DNA of 64,000 nucleotides from Thermanaeromonas sp. C210 (GTDB lineage: Bacteria; Bacillota; DSM-521; Neomoorellales; Neomoorellaceae): positions 186,001 through 250,000 of the forward strand of contig NZ_BLWF01000004.1 of the NCBI RefSeq assembly GCF_013167955.1. Direction: 5' to 3'. The notes beneath the pieces were generated by a model. That model ran no database searches, was not told the origin of the DNA, and worked only from the letters and a program-made list of their open reading frames with translations. The stretch's first letter is position 1; every line of letters starts with the position of its first letter. This document shows positions 50,593-60,639 of the stretch, piece by piece. The position numbers and the translations under genes are program-made.

Positions 50593-53500
50593 TTAAGCCG
50601 AAATCTGCTCCATACGTACGGAGACTAACCGCGACACACCTTCTTCTTCCATGGTTACCCCGTAAAGCACATCGGCAGCCTCCATGGTTCCTTGCCGGTG
50701 GGAGACCACTATAAATTGAGTATGGTCGGCAAAGGAGCGCAAGAGCCGGGCAAAGCGCGAAACATTGGCGTCGTCCAGGGCGGTATCAATTTCATCGAAG
50801 ATGCAAAAGGCCCGCGGCCTCACCTTAAGCAGGGCAAAGATAAAAGCGAGAGCCGTCAACGCCTTTTCGCCTCCGGAGAGCAGACCCAGGTGTTGCAATT
50901 TTTTGCCCGGCGGCCTGGCCATTATCTCCACTCCGGCCTGCAGGATATTGTCTTCCCCGGTCAGCACCAGTTCGGCGGAGCCGCCACCGAAAAGCTCACT
51001 AAAAACGGAGGCAAAGGCCTCCTGTACGGCCTGAAGGGTAGTCTCCAACTTTTGGGCCATAAAAGCGTCGATTTCCTGCAGGGCTCTCTGAAGGGTGTCC
51101 CTCCCGCCCTCCAGGTCGGCCACCTCGGTGCCCAGCTCCCGATATCGGCGGCACACCCTCTCGTATTCATGAATGACCCCGGGATTCACTTCTCCTAATT
51201 TCTCTATCTCTGCCTTCAGTCTGGCCTTTGCTTCGCCGGCCCTCTTGATTAAATGGGGCCGGGGCCGGGCCACCCTATCCTGCCAATTCCGCCCGTAGAG
51301 GGCAGTCAACTCCCGGTAGCCATGTTCCAGGGCCGCTTCCAGCCGGGCCAGGCTGATCTCTTCCCGCTGTAACTTGCTGGCGAGGGACCTGAGCTGCCGG
51401 GAAACCTCTTCCCTGCGGGCCAGCAGCCGGGCCTGTTCCTCCTGCGCCTTACGCACCGCCTCCTCCTGTTCGCGTAGCAACGCTGCCAGCCGGGCGCAAG
51501 CCCCGGACAGCTCTCCTACGGTTTTTTCGAGGTCTTGTTGCCGTTCCTCTAAGCTCCGGCCAGCCCTCCGATCTTCCTCCCGCCGGACCTGGAGCTCTTC
51601 AGCCCTGCGCGCCAGACTTTCTAGCCGCCTAACTAAAGAGGTGAGATGGGCCTCCAGCTCCCTGGCCGTTACCCTTAATGTTTCCCACCGGCTGCGGGTT
51701 CCTGCTAGCTCCTGCTGGTGCTGCCGCAGGGTTTCTTCAACCCTGGCCAACTCCTCCTGCCTGGAATCTAATTCCCCTTGCAGCTCCTTCTGCCTGGCAT
51801 CGAGGGCCGTAAAGCGGTCCTCCAAAGTTTTTTCCCTCTCAGCGGCTTCTCGGGTCCAGAGGGCCAGCCCGTCCAGTTCCCTCCGCTTGCTCTTTATTTT
51901 CTCTTCCAGGCTCCTGCATTCCTCCTCGCCATCACTTAGTTTTTGCATAAGGAGGTGAATTTTGCCGCCCAGCCCGTCGATTTCCCGTTCTACCCGGGCT
52001 AGCCGACGCTGGCTTTCTTCCAGGGCAGAGGCCTTTTCCTTCTCCTCTTGCCTTAAGGAGGTTAGCTCTGCCTCCACTTCTTCCAATTCCTGTTCCCAGC
52101 GCCTGATTTCCGCCGCCTGCCAGAAAATACCCCTGCGTTTATGGGAGGACCCTCCTGTGATGGGTCCCTGGGGATGGATCAAATCCCCGTCTAAGGTGAC
52201 CAGCCGCAAGGGATTCTTCAAACGAGGCGCCAGGGTCAGGGCCTTCTTCAGCTCCCTTACCATAATAGTCTGCCCCAAAAGGTACTGGACGGCGGGCTGC
52301 AAGTCCGGAGCATACTGGACCAGATCCGAAGCCACTCCCAGCACGCCGTCCTCCTGCAGAATCCACCTGAACATCACGGGCAGAGGGCGTCCCGTCAGCC
52401 ATTCTAGAGGCAGGAAGGTCGCCCTTCCCCGCCTGGTCTCCTTCAAGAACTTGATGGCTTCTTCGGCGTCCCGTGCCGTGCGGACCAGGATATTCTGGGC
52501 AGCCGCTCCGAGGGCAACGTCCAGGGCCCTTTCGAGGCCGGCAGGAACGGCTATTTTCTCGGCCACCACCCCTATGATTCCCGCCTTTAGTCGGCCCTCC
52601 TCGGCGGCCGCGAGAACCGCCTTCACACCTTCGCCGAAGGCTCCCCGCTCCCCTTGAGCTTGGCGCAGAACCTCTAGATGGGCAAGGGCCTTATGACGCC
52701 GCTCCTCCCCGGCCCTTATACGATGTCTTAATCCCCTGAGTTCCCCTTCGCACCAGGCCACTTCGCCGGCCAGACTATGTTTTTCTGTTTCCAGGGCCTC
52801 GAGGCCGGCTTCTAAGGCCTTTAGTTCCTGGCGCCAGGCCGCCCTTTGGGCCTCCAGCCGCTGGTGGCGGCATTCCAGTTCTTTTAACTCGTTTTCCCTG
52901 GACCCTACATCGCGCTGTTCCAGACTGCGGCGCTCGTCCAGCCTGGCCCTCTCATCCCTGAGGGCGGCCATGCCCTCTTCTAGTCGGCGCAGTTCCTGGC
53001 GGAGCCGCGCGATCCCTTCCACCTCTCTATCCTTCTGAACCTCAAGTTCCCTTATCGTGCCTTCTAGACGGGATATCTCCCCCTGTAAATCCCCTTCCTC
53101 CCGGCCGATATCTTCCAGGCGCTGCCTGGTTCTCTCCTGCTCTCCGGACAGGGCCGCGTATTCCTCCTCCAAAGAGGCAATTTCTCGGGTATACTCCTCC
53201 AGCCTGCCGACCAGTGTGGTCAGCTTTTCCTGCAGCAACCTCTGTTCTCCCCGGGATTGCTCCAGCCGGGCGGTCATTTCCTGGAGTTCCCGCTCGAGGG
53301 AATGCTTCCGCGCCAGGGCTTCATCCACCTCACCGCCCTTACCCTCCAGAGCCGCGGTTATTCTTTCTTCTTCCCGGTAGAGGCCGGCGAGTTTTTGGCT
53401 CCAAAGTTCTTTCCGCCGAGAGCTTTCATCCCGCTGAGCTGCCAGATCTCTTAATTCGGCCGCTTGTTGGATAAGTTCCACCAGCTGGAGGGCCTGTAGC

Positions 53501-54153
53501 AGCTTGAGGTACTTCCTGGCGCGCTTGGCCTCCTCTTCCAGGGGGTCCAACTGCGACCGGAGTTCTTGCAGAATGTCTCTTAAACGCATCAGATTCCCTT
53601 CGGTTTCCGCAAGCTTCTTCAACACCTGTTCCTTGCGCCAGCGGTACCGACTGATACCGGCCACTTCTTCTAAGAAGGCGCGCCTTTCTTCTGGGTGGGC
53701 CGTGAGGATTTCTTCCAGCTTCCCCTGACCTATAATGGCAAACTTTTCCTTGCCCGCTCCTGTATCCAGGAATAATTCCTGGATATCCCGGAGCCGGCAC
53801 GGAGTTTTATTGATCTTGTACTCGCTCTCTCCGGAACGTGTAAGGCGTCGTGTAACGGCAACTTCTGGGAAGTCAAGGGGGAGACCGCCGTCGCCGTTAT
53901 CCAGGGTGAGGGTGACCTCGGCCAGGCCCACCGGCCGGCGCTTTTCGCTGCCGGCAAAAATAACGTCTTCCATATGGGCTCCCCGGAGCACCCTGGCGCT
54001 CTGCTCGCCCAGTACCCAAGCGATGGCATCCACGATATTGCTTTTCCCGCTGCCGTTGGGACCCACAATACAAGTAATCCCGGGCCCGAAATCCAATCGG
54101 GTCCTGTCTACGAAGGTCTTAAAACCCTGCATCTCTAAGGTCTTAAGAAACAA
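50593..54153 (-). CDS. smc: Chromosome segregation protein SMC
   Basis: About 1186 residues, normal for bacterial SMC. Walker A is CIVGPNGSGKSNIVDAIAWVLGEQSAR near the N-terminus. Two long coiled coils flank the hinge (about 500-660, with DVALGAAAQNILVRT). The C-terminal signature LLSGGEKALTALAFIFALLK and Walker B FCIFDEIDTALDD close the ATPase head. It condenses DNA with ScpA/ScpB. Start: TTG 54153 (FLKTLEMQGFKTF) is 9 nt past GGAGGT, which is the standard SMC N-terminus; the ATG at 54171 overlaps the ribosome site. A terminator lies just upstream. Confidence 0.95.
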   Translation of the reverse strand: MFLKTLEMQGFKTFVDRTRLDFGPGITCIVGPNGSGKSNIVDAIAWVLGEQSARVLRGAHMEDVIFAGSEKRRPVGLAEVTLTLDNGDGGLPLDFPEVAVTRRLTRSGESEYKINKTPCRLRDIQELFLDTGAGKEKFAIIGQGKLEEILTAHPEERRAFLEEVAGISRYRWRKEQVLKKLAETEGNLMRLRDILQELRSQLDPLEEEAKRARKYLKLLQALQLVELIQQAAELRDLAAQRDESSRRKELWSQKLAGLYREEERITAALEGKGGEVDEALARKHSLERELQEMTARLEQSRGEQRLLQEKLTTLVGRLEEYTREIASLEEEYAALSGEQERTRQRLEDIGREEGDLQGEISRLEGTIRELEVQKDREVEGIARLRQELRRLEEGMAALRDERARLDERRSLEQRDVGSRENELKELECRHQRLEAQRAAWRQELKALEAGLEALETEKHSLAGEVAWCEGELRGLRHRIRAGEERRHKALAHLEVLRQAQGERGAFGEGVKAVLAAAEEGRLKAGIIGVVAEKIAVPAGLERALDVALGAAAQNILVRTARDAEEAIKFLKETRRGRATFLPLEWLTGRPLPVMFRWILQEDGVLGVASDLVQYAPDLQPAVQYLLGQTIMVRELKKALTLAPRLKNPLRLVTLDGDLIHPQGPITGGSSHKRRGIFWQAAEIRRWEQELEEVEAELTSLRQEEKEKASALEESQRRLARVEREIDGLGGKIHLLMQKLSDGEEECRSLEEKIKSKRRELDGLALWTREAAEREKTLEDRFTALDARQKELQGELDSRQEELARVEETLRQHQQELAGTRSRWETLRVTARELEAHLTSLVRRLESLARRAEELQVRREEDRRAGRSLEERQQDLEKTVGELSGACARLAALLREQEEAVRKAQEEQARLLARREEVSRQLRSLASKLQREEISLARLEAALEHGYRELTALYGRNWQDRVARPRPHLIKRAGEAKARLKAEIEKLGEVNPGVIHEYERVCRRYRELGTEVADLEGGRDTLQRALQEIDAFMAQKLETTLQAVQEAFASVFSELFGGGSAELVLTGEDNILQAGVEIMARPPGKKLQHLGLLSGGEKALTALAFIFALLKVRPRAFCIFDEIDTALDDANVSRFARLLRSFADHTQFIVVSHRQGTMEAADVLYGVTMEEEGVSRLVSVRMEQISA

Positions 54154-54171
54154 AGGCACCTTTACCTCCAT

Positions 54172-54200
54172 AAAAGAAACTGCTCCTCTTTAGAGCAGTT
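54172..54200 (-). terminator. Rho-independent terminator after spoVS
   Basis: An 8-bp stem AACTGCTC / GAGCAGTT with a 7-nt loop, then TCTTTT on the minus strand. It lies 43 bp past the spoVS stop and 18 bp before the smc start, so smc needs read-through or an internal promoter. Confidence 0.75.
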
Positions 54201-54243
54201 CCCTTTCTGCTGCTAGATGCTATTAATTTTACACCTACTTTGG

Positions 54244-54504
54244 CTACCTCGGTTCCACGATAAATCTTATGGCCGTCCGCGTTTCGCCGTCAATATTGAT
54301 TTCGGTAAAGGCAGGTATCATCACCAGATCGATCCCGTTGGGGGCGATGAAACCGCGGGCTATGGCAATAGCCTTTACGGCTTGGTTCACCGCACCCGCG
54401 CCTACCGCCTGGATCTCGGCTCTACCGTACTGGCGGAAGACGGCTGCCAGGGCACCTGCTACGGCCTTGGGGTTAGATTGAGCCGATACCTTTAGTACCT
54501 CCAT
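54244..54504 (-). CDS. spoVS: Stage V sporulation protein S
   Basis: An 86-residue SpoVS, full length. VLKVSAQSNPKAVAGALAAVFRQYGRAEIQAVGAGAVNQAVKAIAIARGF is highly typical. In spore formers it acts in late sporulation and spore coat assembly. It indicates a sporulating lineage, although SpoVS also occurs in some non-spore formers. It stands alone between rnc and smc. Confidence 0.95.
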   Translation of the reverse strand: MEVLKVSAQSNPKAVAGALAAVFRQYGRAEIQAVGAGAVNQAVKAIAIARGFIAPNGIDLVMIPAFTEINIDGETRTAIRFIVEPR

Positions 54505-54611
54505 GGTCCTCCTCCCTTGACTGGCGTTCTGTGTTCTCCATGCGATTAGGTTCTTTTACTCCTGTAAGCATTTCTCTAAAAAGTTATTAAAATATTATTT
54601 CGACGTAGGAG

Positions 54612-55370
54612 TTACAAATCCTTCCTTGGATCATGGTAATCAGCAAGGAGGAGGGATATCTCTTCCCCAGCCTGAAGCCTAGATAAGGCAGCCCGGGCAG
54701 CCTCTTGTTCCGCCTCTTTTTTGCTCCGGCCTTCGCCCGTTGCCAGGAGCTTGGTCCGGTAGAACACTCCTGCCCTGAATTGCTTGGCGTGGTCTGGTCC
54801 CCACTGGTCCAGGATTTTATAGTTTACGTTCTCCGTTCCTCTCTTTTGAACCCATTCTTGCAGTCTGGTTTTGAAGTCCACAACCCTACGGCCGTCCAGT
54901 TCCTTAATCCTTTCCCCGAACAACCGCCGCACCAGCCTTTTAACCTCCGGCAAGCCAACAGAAAGATACAGGCTCCCTATCACCGCTTCCAGGGCGTCGG
55001 CCAAGTTGGAAGGCCGGTGGCGGCCGCCGCCTTGTTCTTCCCCGTGGCCCAGCAAGAGAAATTCTCCCAGCCCCAGCACCTCAGCGGTCCGGGCCAGGCT
55101 GGCCTCGCAGACCAGAGCGGCCCGTAGACGGGTCAGATCTCCTTCCGGTAAGGAGGGGAACTCCTGGAACAAATATTCCGCCACGGCCAGGCCTAAAACA
55201 GCGTCGCCTAAAAATTCCAGGCGCTGGTTATGGGCCGGAAGATTATGTTCAAAGGCATAAGTAGGATGGGTTAGGGCCAAGTCTAGTAATTCCAGATCCC
55301 GTACCTGCAGGCCCAGCTTGTGCACAAGAAGCTCCAGTTTGCGGCGTCTGTCGGCGTCCATTTGCGCCAC
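54612..55370 (-). CDS. rnc: Ribonuclease III
   Basis: A 252-residue RNase III. The catalytic motif NQRLEFLGDAVLGLAVAEYLF is near residue 43, followed by the double-stranded RNA-binding domain (DFKTRLQEWVQKRGTENVNYK to GEGRSKKEAEQEAARAAL). It processes rRNA and structured mRNA. It lies 14 bp after fabF and ends the fab unit. Confidence 0.95.
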   Translation of the reverse strand: MAQMDADRRRKLELLVHKLGLQVRDLELLDLALTHPTYAFEHNLPAHNQRLEFLGDAVLGLAVAEYLFQEFPSLPEGDLTRLRAALVCEASLARTAEVLGLGEFLLLGHGEEQGGGRHRPSNLADALEAVIGSLYLSVGLPEVKRLVRRLFGERIKELDGRRVVDFKTRLQEWVQKRGTENVNYKILDQWGPDHAKQFRAGVFYRTKLLATGEGRSKKEAEQEAARAALSRLQAGEEISLLLADYHDPRKDL

Positions 55371-55383
55371 CTCGAAGGTTGGT

Positions 55384-56625
55384 TTACCCCTCCACTCGTT
55401 TCAACAAAACAACAGCGTTGTGGCCGCCGAAGCCAAAGGAGTTCGAGAGGGCGGCCCTCACCTCCCGCTGCCGTGCATGATTAGGCACGTAATCCAGGTC
55501 GCAGTCGGGGTCGGGATCCTCGTAATTGATGGTAGGGGGAATAATGCCCTCGTAAATGGTCAAGGCAGTGGCCACCAGTTCTACAGCCCCGGCGGCCCCC
55601 AACAGATGACCTACCATGGACTTAATAGAACTCACCGCCAGCCTATAAGCATGGTCGCCGAAAACCTTCTTGATGGCTTGGGTCTCAATACGGTCGTTGA
55701 GTTCCGTAGAAGTCCCATGGGCGTTAATGTAATCCACGTCCTCGGGCTGCAAATCCCCATCCGCCAGCGCCAGGGCCATGGCCCTGGCCGCCCCTTCCCC
55801 CTCCGGATCGGGGGCCGTTATATGGTAGGCGTCGGCCGTACAACCATATCCCGCCACCTCGGCGTAAATTCTTGCTCCGCGCGCCCGGGCATGTTCCAGG
55901 GTTTCCAGTATTAGGACTCCTGCCCCTTCCCCCAGGACGAAACCATCCCTCTGGCGGTCGAAAGGGCGGCTGGCCGCCTGGGGGGCCTCATTGCGGGTAG
56001 ACAAGGCTTTCATGGCGCTAAAACCCGCCAGGGCCAGAGGAGTTACGCTCGCCTCGCTCCCCCCGGTTATCACTACCTCCGCCTCGCCCCTCTGCAAGAC
56101 CCGCAGGGCTTCTCCCACGGCATTGGTCCCCGATGCGCATGCGGTATTGACGGTGAAATTAGTTCCCCGGGCGCCCAAGTGAATGGCAATCTGCCCGGCT
56201 GCCATATTGGCTATCATCATGGGTACGAAAAAGGGACTGATGCGGCCGGGGCCCTTTTCCAGCAGGATACGGCTCTGATCCTCAAAAGTCTCCATGCCGC
56301 CGATGCCCGTGGCGAAAACTACCCCCACCCGCCAGGGGTCGACATGCTTTATATCCAGCCCGGCGTCCTGCCAAGCCATTTTGGCGGCCGCCACCGCGTA
56401 TTGACTGTAGCGGTCCATGCGTTTAGCCTCTTTGCGGTCCAGGAAGGCGCCGGGGTCAAACCCGCGCACTTCGGCAGCAAAACGGGTGGGCATCTCGTCG
56501 GCATTAAAGCGGGTGATGGGACCGATGCCCGACACGCCGGCCTTAAGGGCCTGCCAGAAGCTCTCCTTATCGTTACCGACCGGGGAAATCACACCCAGGC
56601 CGGTGATAACTACCCGTTTGCGCAA
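55384..56625 (-). CDS. fabF: 3-oxoacyl-[ACP] synthase II
   Basis: About 413 residues. The catalytic Cys is in [16 protein letters not shown], the His in [14 protein letters not shown] and the second His in [17 protein letters not shown]. It elongates acyl-ACP in type II fatty acid synthesis. Start is TTG 56625 ([16 protein letters not shown]) behind GAGGGAG. The upstream ATG at 56697 would begin inside the acpP-fabF hairpin. Confidence 0.95.
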   Translation of the reverse strand: MRKRVVITGLGVISPVGNDKESFWQALKAGVSGIGPITRFNADEMPTRFAAEVRGFDPGAFLDRKEAKRMDRYSQYAVAAAKMAWQDAGLDIKHVDPWRVGVVFATGIGGMETFEDQSRILLEKGPGRISPFFVPMMIANMAAGQIAIHLGARGTNFTVNTACASGTNAVGEALRVLQRGEAEVVITGGSEASVTPLALAGFSAMKALSTRNEAPQAASRPFDRQRDGFVLGEGAGVLILETLEHARARGARIYAEVAGYGCTADAYHITAPDPEGEGAARAMALALADGDLQPEDVDYINAHGTSTELNDRIETQAIKKVFGDHAYRLAVSSIKSMVGHLLGAAGAVELVATALTIYEGIIPPTINYEDPDPDCDLDYVPNHARQREVRAALSNSFGFGGHNAVVLLKRVEG

Positions 56626-56657
56626 AGGCTCTCCCTCGACTTTCCCACAGAAGATTT

Positions 56658-56692
56658 GTTGCTGCAGGGAGATAACTCCGCCCTGCAGCAAC
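56658..56692. other. perfect 12-bp hairpin between acpP and fabF
   Basis: GTTGCTGCAGGG and CCCTGCAGCAAC flank an 11-nt loop. No U-run follows on the minus strand. It may protect the acpP 3' end or reduce transcription into fabF, so that acyl carrier protein is made in excess. Confidence 0.7.
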
Positions 56693-56700
56693 TTCAAACG

Positions 56701-56934
56701 CTACTTGGTATGTTCTTTAATATATTCCACTGCGGCCCTTATGGTAGTAAGCTTTTCGGCATCCTCATCGGGGATCTCGATATCGAACTCCTCTTCCAGG
56801 GCCATGATGAGTTCCACAATATCCAGGGAATCCGCATTGAGATCCTCGAAGGAAGTGTCCATGCTGATCTCCTCTTCCTCCACTCCCAATTGCTCGGCCA
56901 CGATGCTCCTGACTTTGTTAAAAATGTTGTCCAC
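56701..56934 (-). CDS. acpP: Acyl carrier protein
   Basis: A 77-residue ACP. The phosphopantetheine Ser is in [33 protein letters not shown]. It is acidic, as usual. It lies between fabG and fabF. Confidence 0.97.
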   Translation of the reverse strand: MDNIFNKVRSIVAEQLGVEEEEISMDTSFEDLNADSLDIVELIMALEEEFDIEIPDEDAEKLTTIRAAVEYIKEHTK

Positions 56935-56976
56935 TTACCTCACCTCCTTCCCGGTCCTGTCGAGGCCTTAAGAAAT

Positions 56977-57720
56977 CTATATGGTCAGCCCGCCATCCAC
57001 CACGATAACCTGCCCGGTGATATAGCGGGCGGCAGGCGAAGCCAAAAAGACTACAACATCCGCCACTTCCTCCGGGGAACCGGGCCGGCCCAGGGGAATA
57101 CGCTCCAAGAAGGACCGGCGACTTTCCTCCGGCAGCCCATCGGTCATATCGGTGCTAATAAAGCCGGGGGCCACAGCATTGACCAGAATGCCGCGGGATG
57201 CGACCTCTTTGGCCAGAGACTTGGTCAGACCTATAATCCCGGCCTTGGCCGCCGCATAATTGGCTTGCCCCACATTGCCCGTCAAACCTACCACCGAAGT
57301 AAGGTTGATAATGCGCCCTCCCTTCTGGCGCAGCATGGGTCTTAAGGCCGCCTGGCAGCAGAAGAAGACCCCCGTCAGATTGGTATGTAGGACGGCTTCC
57401 CACTCTTCCTCGCTCATGCGCAGGGAGAGATTGTCTCGGGTGATGCCCGCATTATTTACCAGAATATCCACCCGTCCAAAGGCTTCGAGGGCTCCCTCCA
57501 CCAGGGCCCGGGCCGTTTCCGGCCGGGAAACATCCCCTTGCCATGCCAGGGCTGCACCCCCCTGCCCCTGAATGAGGGCCACCACCTCGCGGGCCTCCCT
57601 TTCGCGGTTAAGATAATTGACAACTACCTTGGCCCCGGCTCTGGCCAAGGCCAACGCTGTAGCCCGCCCGATGCCCCGCGAGCCCCCTGTTACGACGGCC
57701 ACCTGTCCCGCCAACACCAT
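56977..57720 (-). CDS. fabG: 3-oxoacyl-[ACP] reductase
   Basis: A 247-residue SDR enzyme. Cofactor motif [26 protein letters not shown], active-site Ser in [11 protein letters not shown] and YAAAK (Tyr, Lys). It uses NADPH. The stop of fabD lies 1 bp upstream. Confidence 0.96.
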   Translation of the reverse strand: MVLAGQVAVVTGGSRGIGRATALALARAGAKVVVNYLNREREAREVVALIQGQGGAALAWQGDVSRPETARALVEGALEAFGRVDILVNNAGITRDNLSLRMSEEEWEAVLHTNLTGVFFCCQAALRPMLRQKGGRIINLTSVVGLTGNVGQANYAAAKAGIIGLTKSLAKEVASRGILVNAVAPGFISTDMTDGLPEESRRSFLERIPLGRPGSPEEVADVVVFLASPAARYITGQVIVVDGGLTI

Positions 57721-57721
57721 T

Positions 57722-58663
57722 TTACATGCCCTCCTGCAGGAGTGCCAGGGTCTTGTTCAAGGTGTCAGGATCTTCAACTCGCGTCACCGTTACCTGGGAA
57801 GCGATCCGGCGGATCAGGCCGTTCAAGACGCTACCGGGACCTACTTCCACAAAAAACCGATAGCCGTCCTGCACCAACCTCTGTATGGATTCTTCCCAGC
57901 GGACGGGTCGAGCTACCTGCTCCACCAGCCCGGCACGTATCTCCCCGGCATCCTTAATATAATCCGCGCTGACATTCGCTACAACGGGGATCTGGGGATC
58001 CGCCACGTCCACCTCCGACAACACGTTTCTTAATCCCTCGGCAGCCGGCCGCATGAGGGAAGAATGGAAGGGCCCGCTTACATTGAGGGGAACCACCCTC
58101 CTCGCCCCGGCCTCCCTGGCCAATTCTCCCGCCTCCTTCAATCCTTCCTTATCCCCGGCAATGACCACCTGCCCCGGGGCATTGAAATTAGCCGGTTCCA
58201 CCACCCCCGCCTCTACCCGGCGGCAAATCTCCTCCACCTGGGCGGCACCAAGGCCCAGGATAGCCGCCATGCCGCCCCTGCCGTATTCACAGGCTGCGGC
58301 CATCAGCTCTCCCCGCCGAGCCACCACCCGCAAGGCATCGGCAAAGCTAAGGCTGCCGGCCGCCACCAAGGCCGCATATTCCCCCAGGCTGTGCCCGGCA
58401 GCGGCCGCAGGCTTTACTCCTTGTTCTAGAAGAACCCGGAGGCACGCTACTTCTACCGCCAGGAGGGCAGGCTGGGTGATCTCGGTGCGGGCCAGATCTT
58501 CCTCCGGCCCCTGAAAGCAAAGCCGAGTTATAGGCCGGCCCAAAACTGTATCGGCCTCGGCCAGGGTAGCTGCGGCCACGGCAAATTTTTCCGCCAGTTC
58601 CCGCCCCATTCCCACGTATTGGGAACCCTGGCCGGGAAAGACGAATACCGGTCCTTTCCGCAC
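57722..58663 (-). CDS. fabD: Malonyl-CoA:ACP transacylase
   Basis: A 313-residue enzyme. [19 protein letters not shown], the nucleophile Ser in [16 protein letters not shown], and the His in [18 protein letters not shown] are visible. It loads malonyl onto ACP. It follows fabK by 12 bp. Confidence 0.96.
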   Translation of the reverse strand: MRKGPVFVFPGQGSQYVGMGRELAEKFAVAAATLAEADTVLGRPITRLCFQGPEEDLARTEITQPALLAVEVACLRVLLEQGVKPAAAAGHSLGEYAALVAAGSLSFADALRVVARRGELMAAACEYGRGGMAAILGLGAAQVEEICRRVEAGVVEPANFNAPGQVVIAGDKEGLKEAGELAREAGARRVVPLNVSGPFHSSLMRPAAEGLRNVLSEVDVADPQIPVVANVSADYIKDAGEIRAGLVEQVARPVRWEESIQRLVQDGYRFFVEVGPGSVLNGLIRRIASQVTVTRVEDPDTLNKTLALLQEGM

Positions 58664-58675
58664 GGTTTCACCCCC

Positions 58676-59620
58676 TCACAGCCCGGCCAATTTCCCCAGA
58701 CGGGCCATTACTTCCTCGGCCTCGGCCATTACCTCTTCCAGGATGGCCTTGGCCGGCTTGATCTCTTTTACCAGGGCGGCAATCTGGCCTGCCATAACGG
58801 AACCGTACTCCACATCGCCTTCCACTGCCGCCGCCCTAAGTTTACCGGCCCCCAATTTATCCATCTCTTCCCAGCTGCCACCCCGGGCAGCTAGCTCCTC
58901 GAACTGGCGGGCCAGCTTATTGCGCAAAATGCGCACGTAATGATCCCGGGCGCCCGTAACTACCGTATCGCGATCCCCTGCTTTAAGGATGGCCTCCTTG
59001 TAGTTAGGATGCACCGTACACTCCGAAGCGCAGATAAAGCGGGTGCCCATCTGGACTCCTGCGGCCCCCAGGGCCAGAGCGGCGGCCACACCACGGCCGT
59101 CGGCAATGCCACCGGCAGCAATAACCGGGATGTTAACGGCATCTACAATCTGGGGGACCAGGGCCATAGTGGTAATTTCGCCGATATGGCCTCCACACTC
59201 CATACCCTCGGCGATAAGGGCATCCACTCCCAAGCGCTCCAGGCGCTTAGCCAGAGCTACCGAGGCCACCACCGGGATTACCTTAATGCCAGCCTCCTTA
59301 AGGCGAGGAAGGTGCTTGCCAGGATTCCCGGCTCCCGTGGTTACCACCGGCACCTTTTCTTCCACTACCAGGTCCACCAGTTCTTCTATGTAAGGAGACA
59401 TGTAATAAAGGTTAATACCAAAGGGGCGGTCGGTGCGTTCCTTTACTTTGTGAATTTCCCGGCGAACCAATTCGGGAGGGGCATTTCCGGCCCCGATGAT
59501 TCCTAGACCCCCGGCCGCCGAGACCGCGGCGGCCAGTTCGCCTGTAGCCACCCAGGCCATGCCGCCCTGCAAGATGGGGTAAGGGATCTGCAGTAGTTCG
59601 CATAAAGGGGTACGCCACAT
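58676..59620 (-). CDS. fabK: Enoyl-[ACP] reductase II (FMN)
   Basis: About 314 residues of the 2-nitropropane dioxygenase/FabK family. LQIPYPILQGGMAWVATGELAAAVSAAGGLGIIGAG and IAAGGIADGRGVAAALALGAAGVQMGTRF hold the FMN phosphate site. In this fab cluster it is the only enoyl reductase seen, in place of FabI. Start at ATG 59620; the frame continues to 59674 into fabH. Confidence 0.93.
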   Translation of the reverse strand: MWRTPLCELLQIPYPILQGGMAWVATGELAAAVSAAGGLGIIGAGNAPPELVRREIHKVKERTDRPFGINLYYMSPYIEELVDLVVEEKVPVVTTGAGNPGKHLPRLKEAGIKVIPVVASVALAKRLERLGVDALIAEGMECGGHIGEITTMALVPQIVDAVNIPVIAAGGIADGRGVAAALALGAAGVQMGTRFICASECTVHPNYKEAILKAGDRDTVVTGARDHYVRILRNKLARQFEELAARGGSWEEMDKLGAGKLRAAAVEGDVEYGSVMAGQIAALVKEIKPAKAILEEVMAEAEEVMARLGKLAGL

Positions 59621-59637
59621 GCTGCTCTTTCCTCTCC

Positions 59638-60639
59638 CTAGTCCATACTCCATTTGACGACGGCTGCGCCCCACGTTAGGCCTGCGCCGAAGGATACCAG
59701 CACCAGGTTATCTCCTTTTTGCAGCCTGCCCTCCCGCCGGGCCTCATCCAGGGCGACCGGAACCGAGGCGCTGGACATATTGCCATACCGGTCTAGATTG
59801 ACATAAGCTTTTTCCGGGGATAATCCCAGGCGTTTAAGGGCTGCCTCCACAATGCGGATGTTGGCCTGGTGGGGGATTAAAAGGTCCACATCTTCTTTCT
59901 GCAGCCCCGCCCTTTCCAGGGCTGCGAGGGCGGCCTCGCCCAGGATCCGAACGGCAAACTTGAAAACTTCACGTCCCTGCATGTGAATGGTGTGGAGCTT
60001 CCGGTCCACCGTGTCCCGGGAGGCCGGTAACCGCGACCCGCCGGCCGGCATAACCAGCAGCGGACCCCCACTGCCGTCGGCGCCCAGGTAAAGGGAGAGA
60101 ATCCCTTCCCCCGGAGGAACGGGAGCCAATACCACCGCACCCGCCCCATCGCCGAAGAGAACGCAGGTGTTACGATCCTCCCAGTTAAGGATCTTGGTGA
60201 GCAGGTCGACTCCCACAACCAAGACTTTTTCATAAGTGCCGCTGCATATGAACTGCTGGCCTACCCCCAGGGCATAGAGAAAACCCGTGCACCCTGCTGC
60301 AAGGTCGAAGGCCGCCGCCCCTTTGGCCCCCAAACGCTCCTGCACCAGGCAGGCAGTGGAAGGAAAAAGGGTGTCGGGGGTAACCGTAGCCACAATGATG
60401 AGGTCGATTTCCTCCGGTGCCACCCCCGAGTTGGCGAGGGCCTCCCGAGCTGCCTCCACGCTAAGGTCGGAAGCGGCTACGTCTTCGCCGGCCACCCGAC
60501 GTTCGCGAATACCCGTACGTGTGCGGATCCATTCGTCGCTCGTGTCCACCATTCTCTCTAGATCGAAATTGGTCAATACCCTGTCCGGTAAAGCAGAACC
60601 CGTTCCTATGATACCGGCATATCTGCTTTGAGCTGGCAA
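59638..60639 (-). CDS. fabH: 3-oxoacyl-[ACP] synthase III
   Basis: A 333-residue initiating enzyme. Catalytic Cys in DLAAGCTGFLYALG, His in LLIPHQANIRIVEAA and Asn in YGNMSSASVPVALDE. It starts chains from acyl-CoA and malonyl-ACP. The TTG start at 60639 overlaps plsX by 34 bp and has AAGGTGG upstream. Confidence 0.95.
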   Translation of the reverse strand: MPAQSRYAGIIGTGSALPDRVLTNFDLERMVDTSDEWIRTRTGIRERRVAGEDVAASDLSVEAAREALANSGVAPEEIDLIIVATVTPDTLFPSTACLVQERLGAKGAAAFDLAAGCTGFLYALGVGQQFICSGTYEKVLVVGVDLLTKILNWEDRNTCVLFGDGAGAVVLAPVPPGEGILSLYLGADGSGGPLLVMPAGGSRLPASRDTVDRKLHTIHMQGREVFKFAVRILGEAALAALERAGLQKEDVDLLIPHQANIRIVEAALKRLGLSPEKAYVNLDRYGNMSSASVPVALDEARREGRLQKGDNLVLVSFGAGLTWGAAVVKWSMD

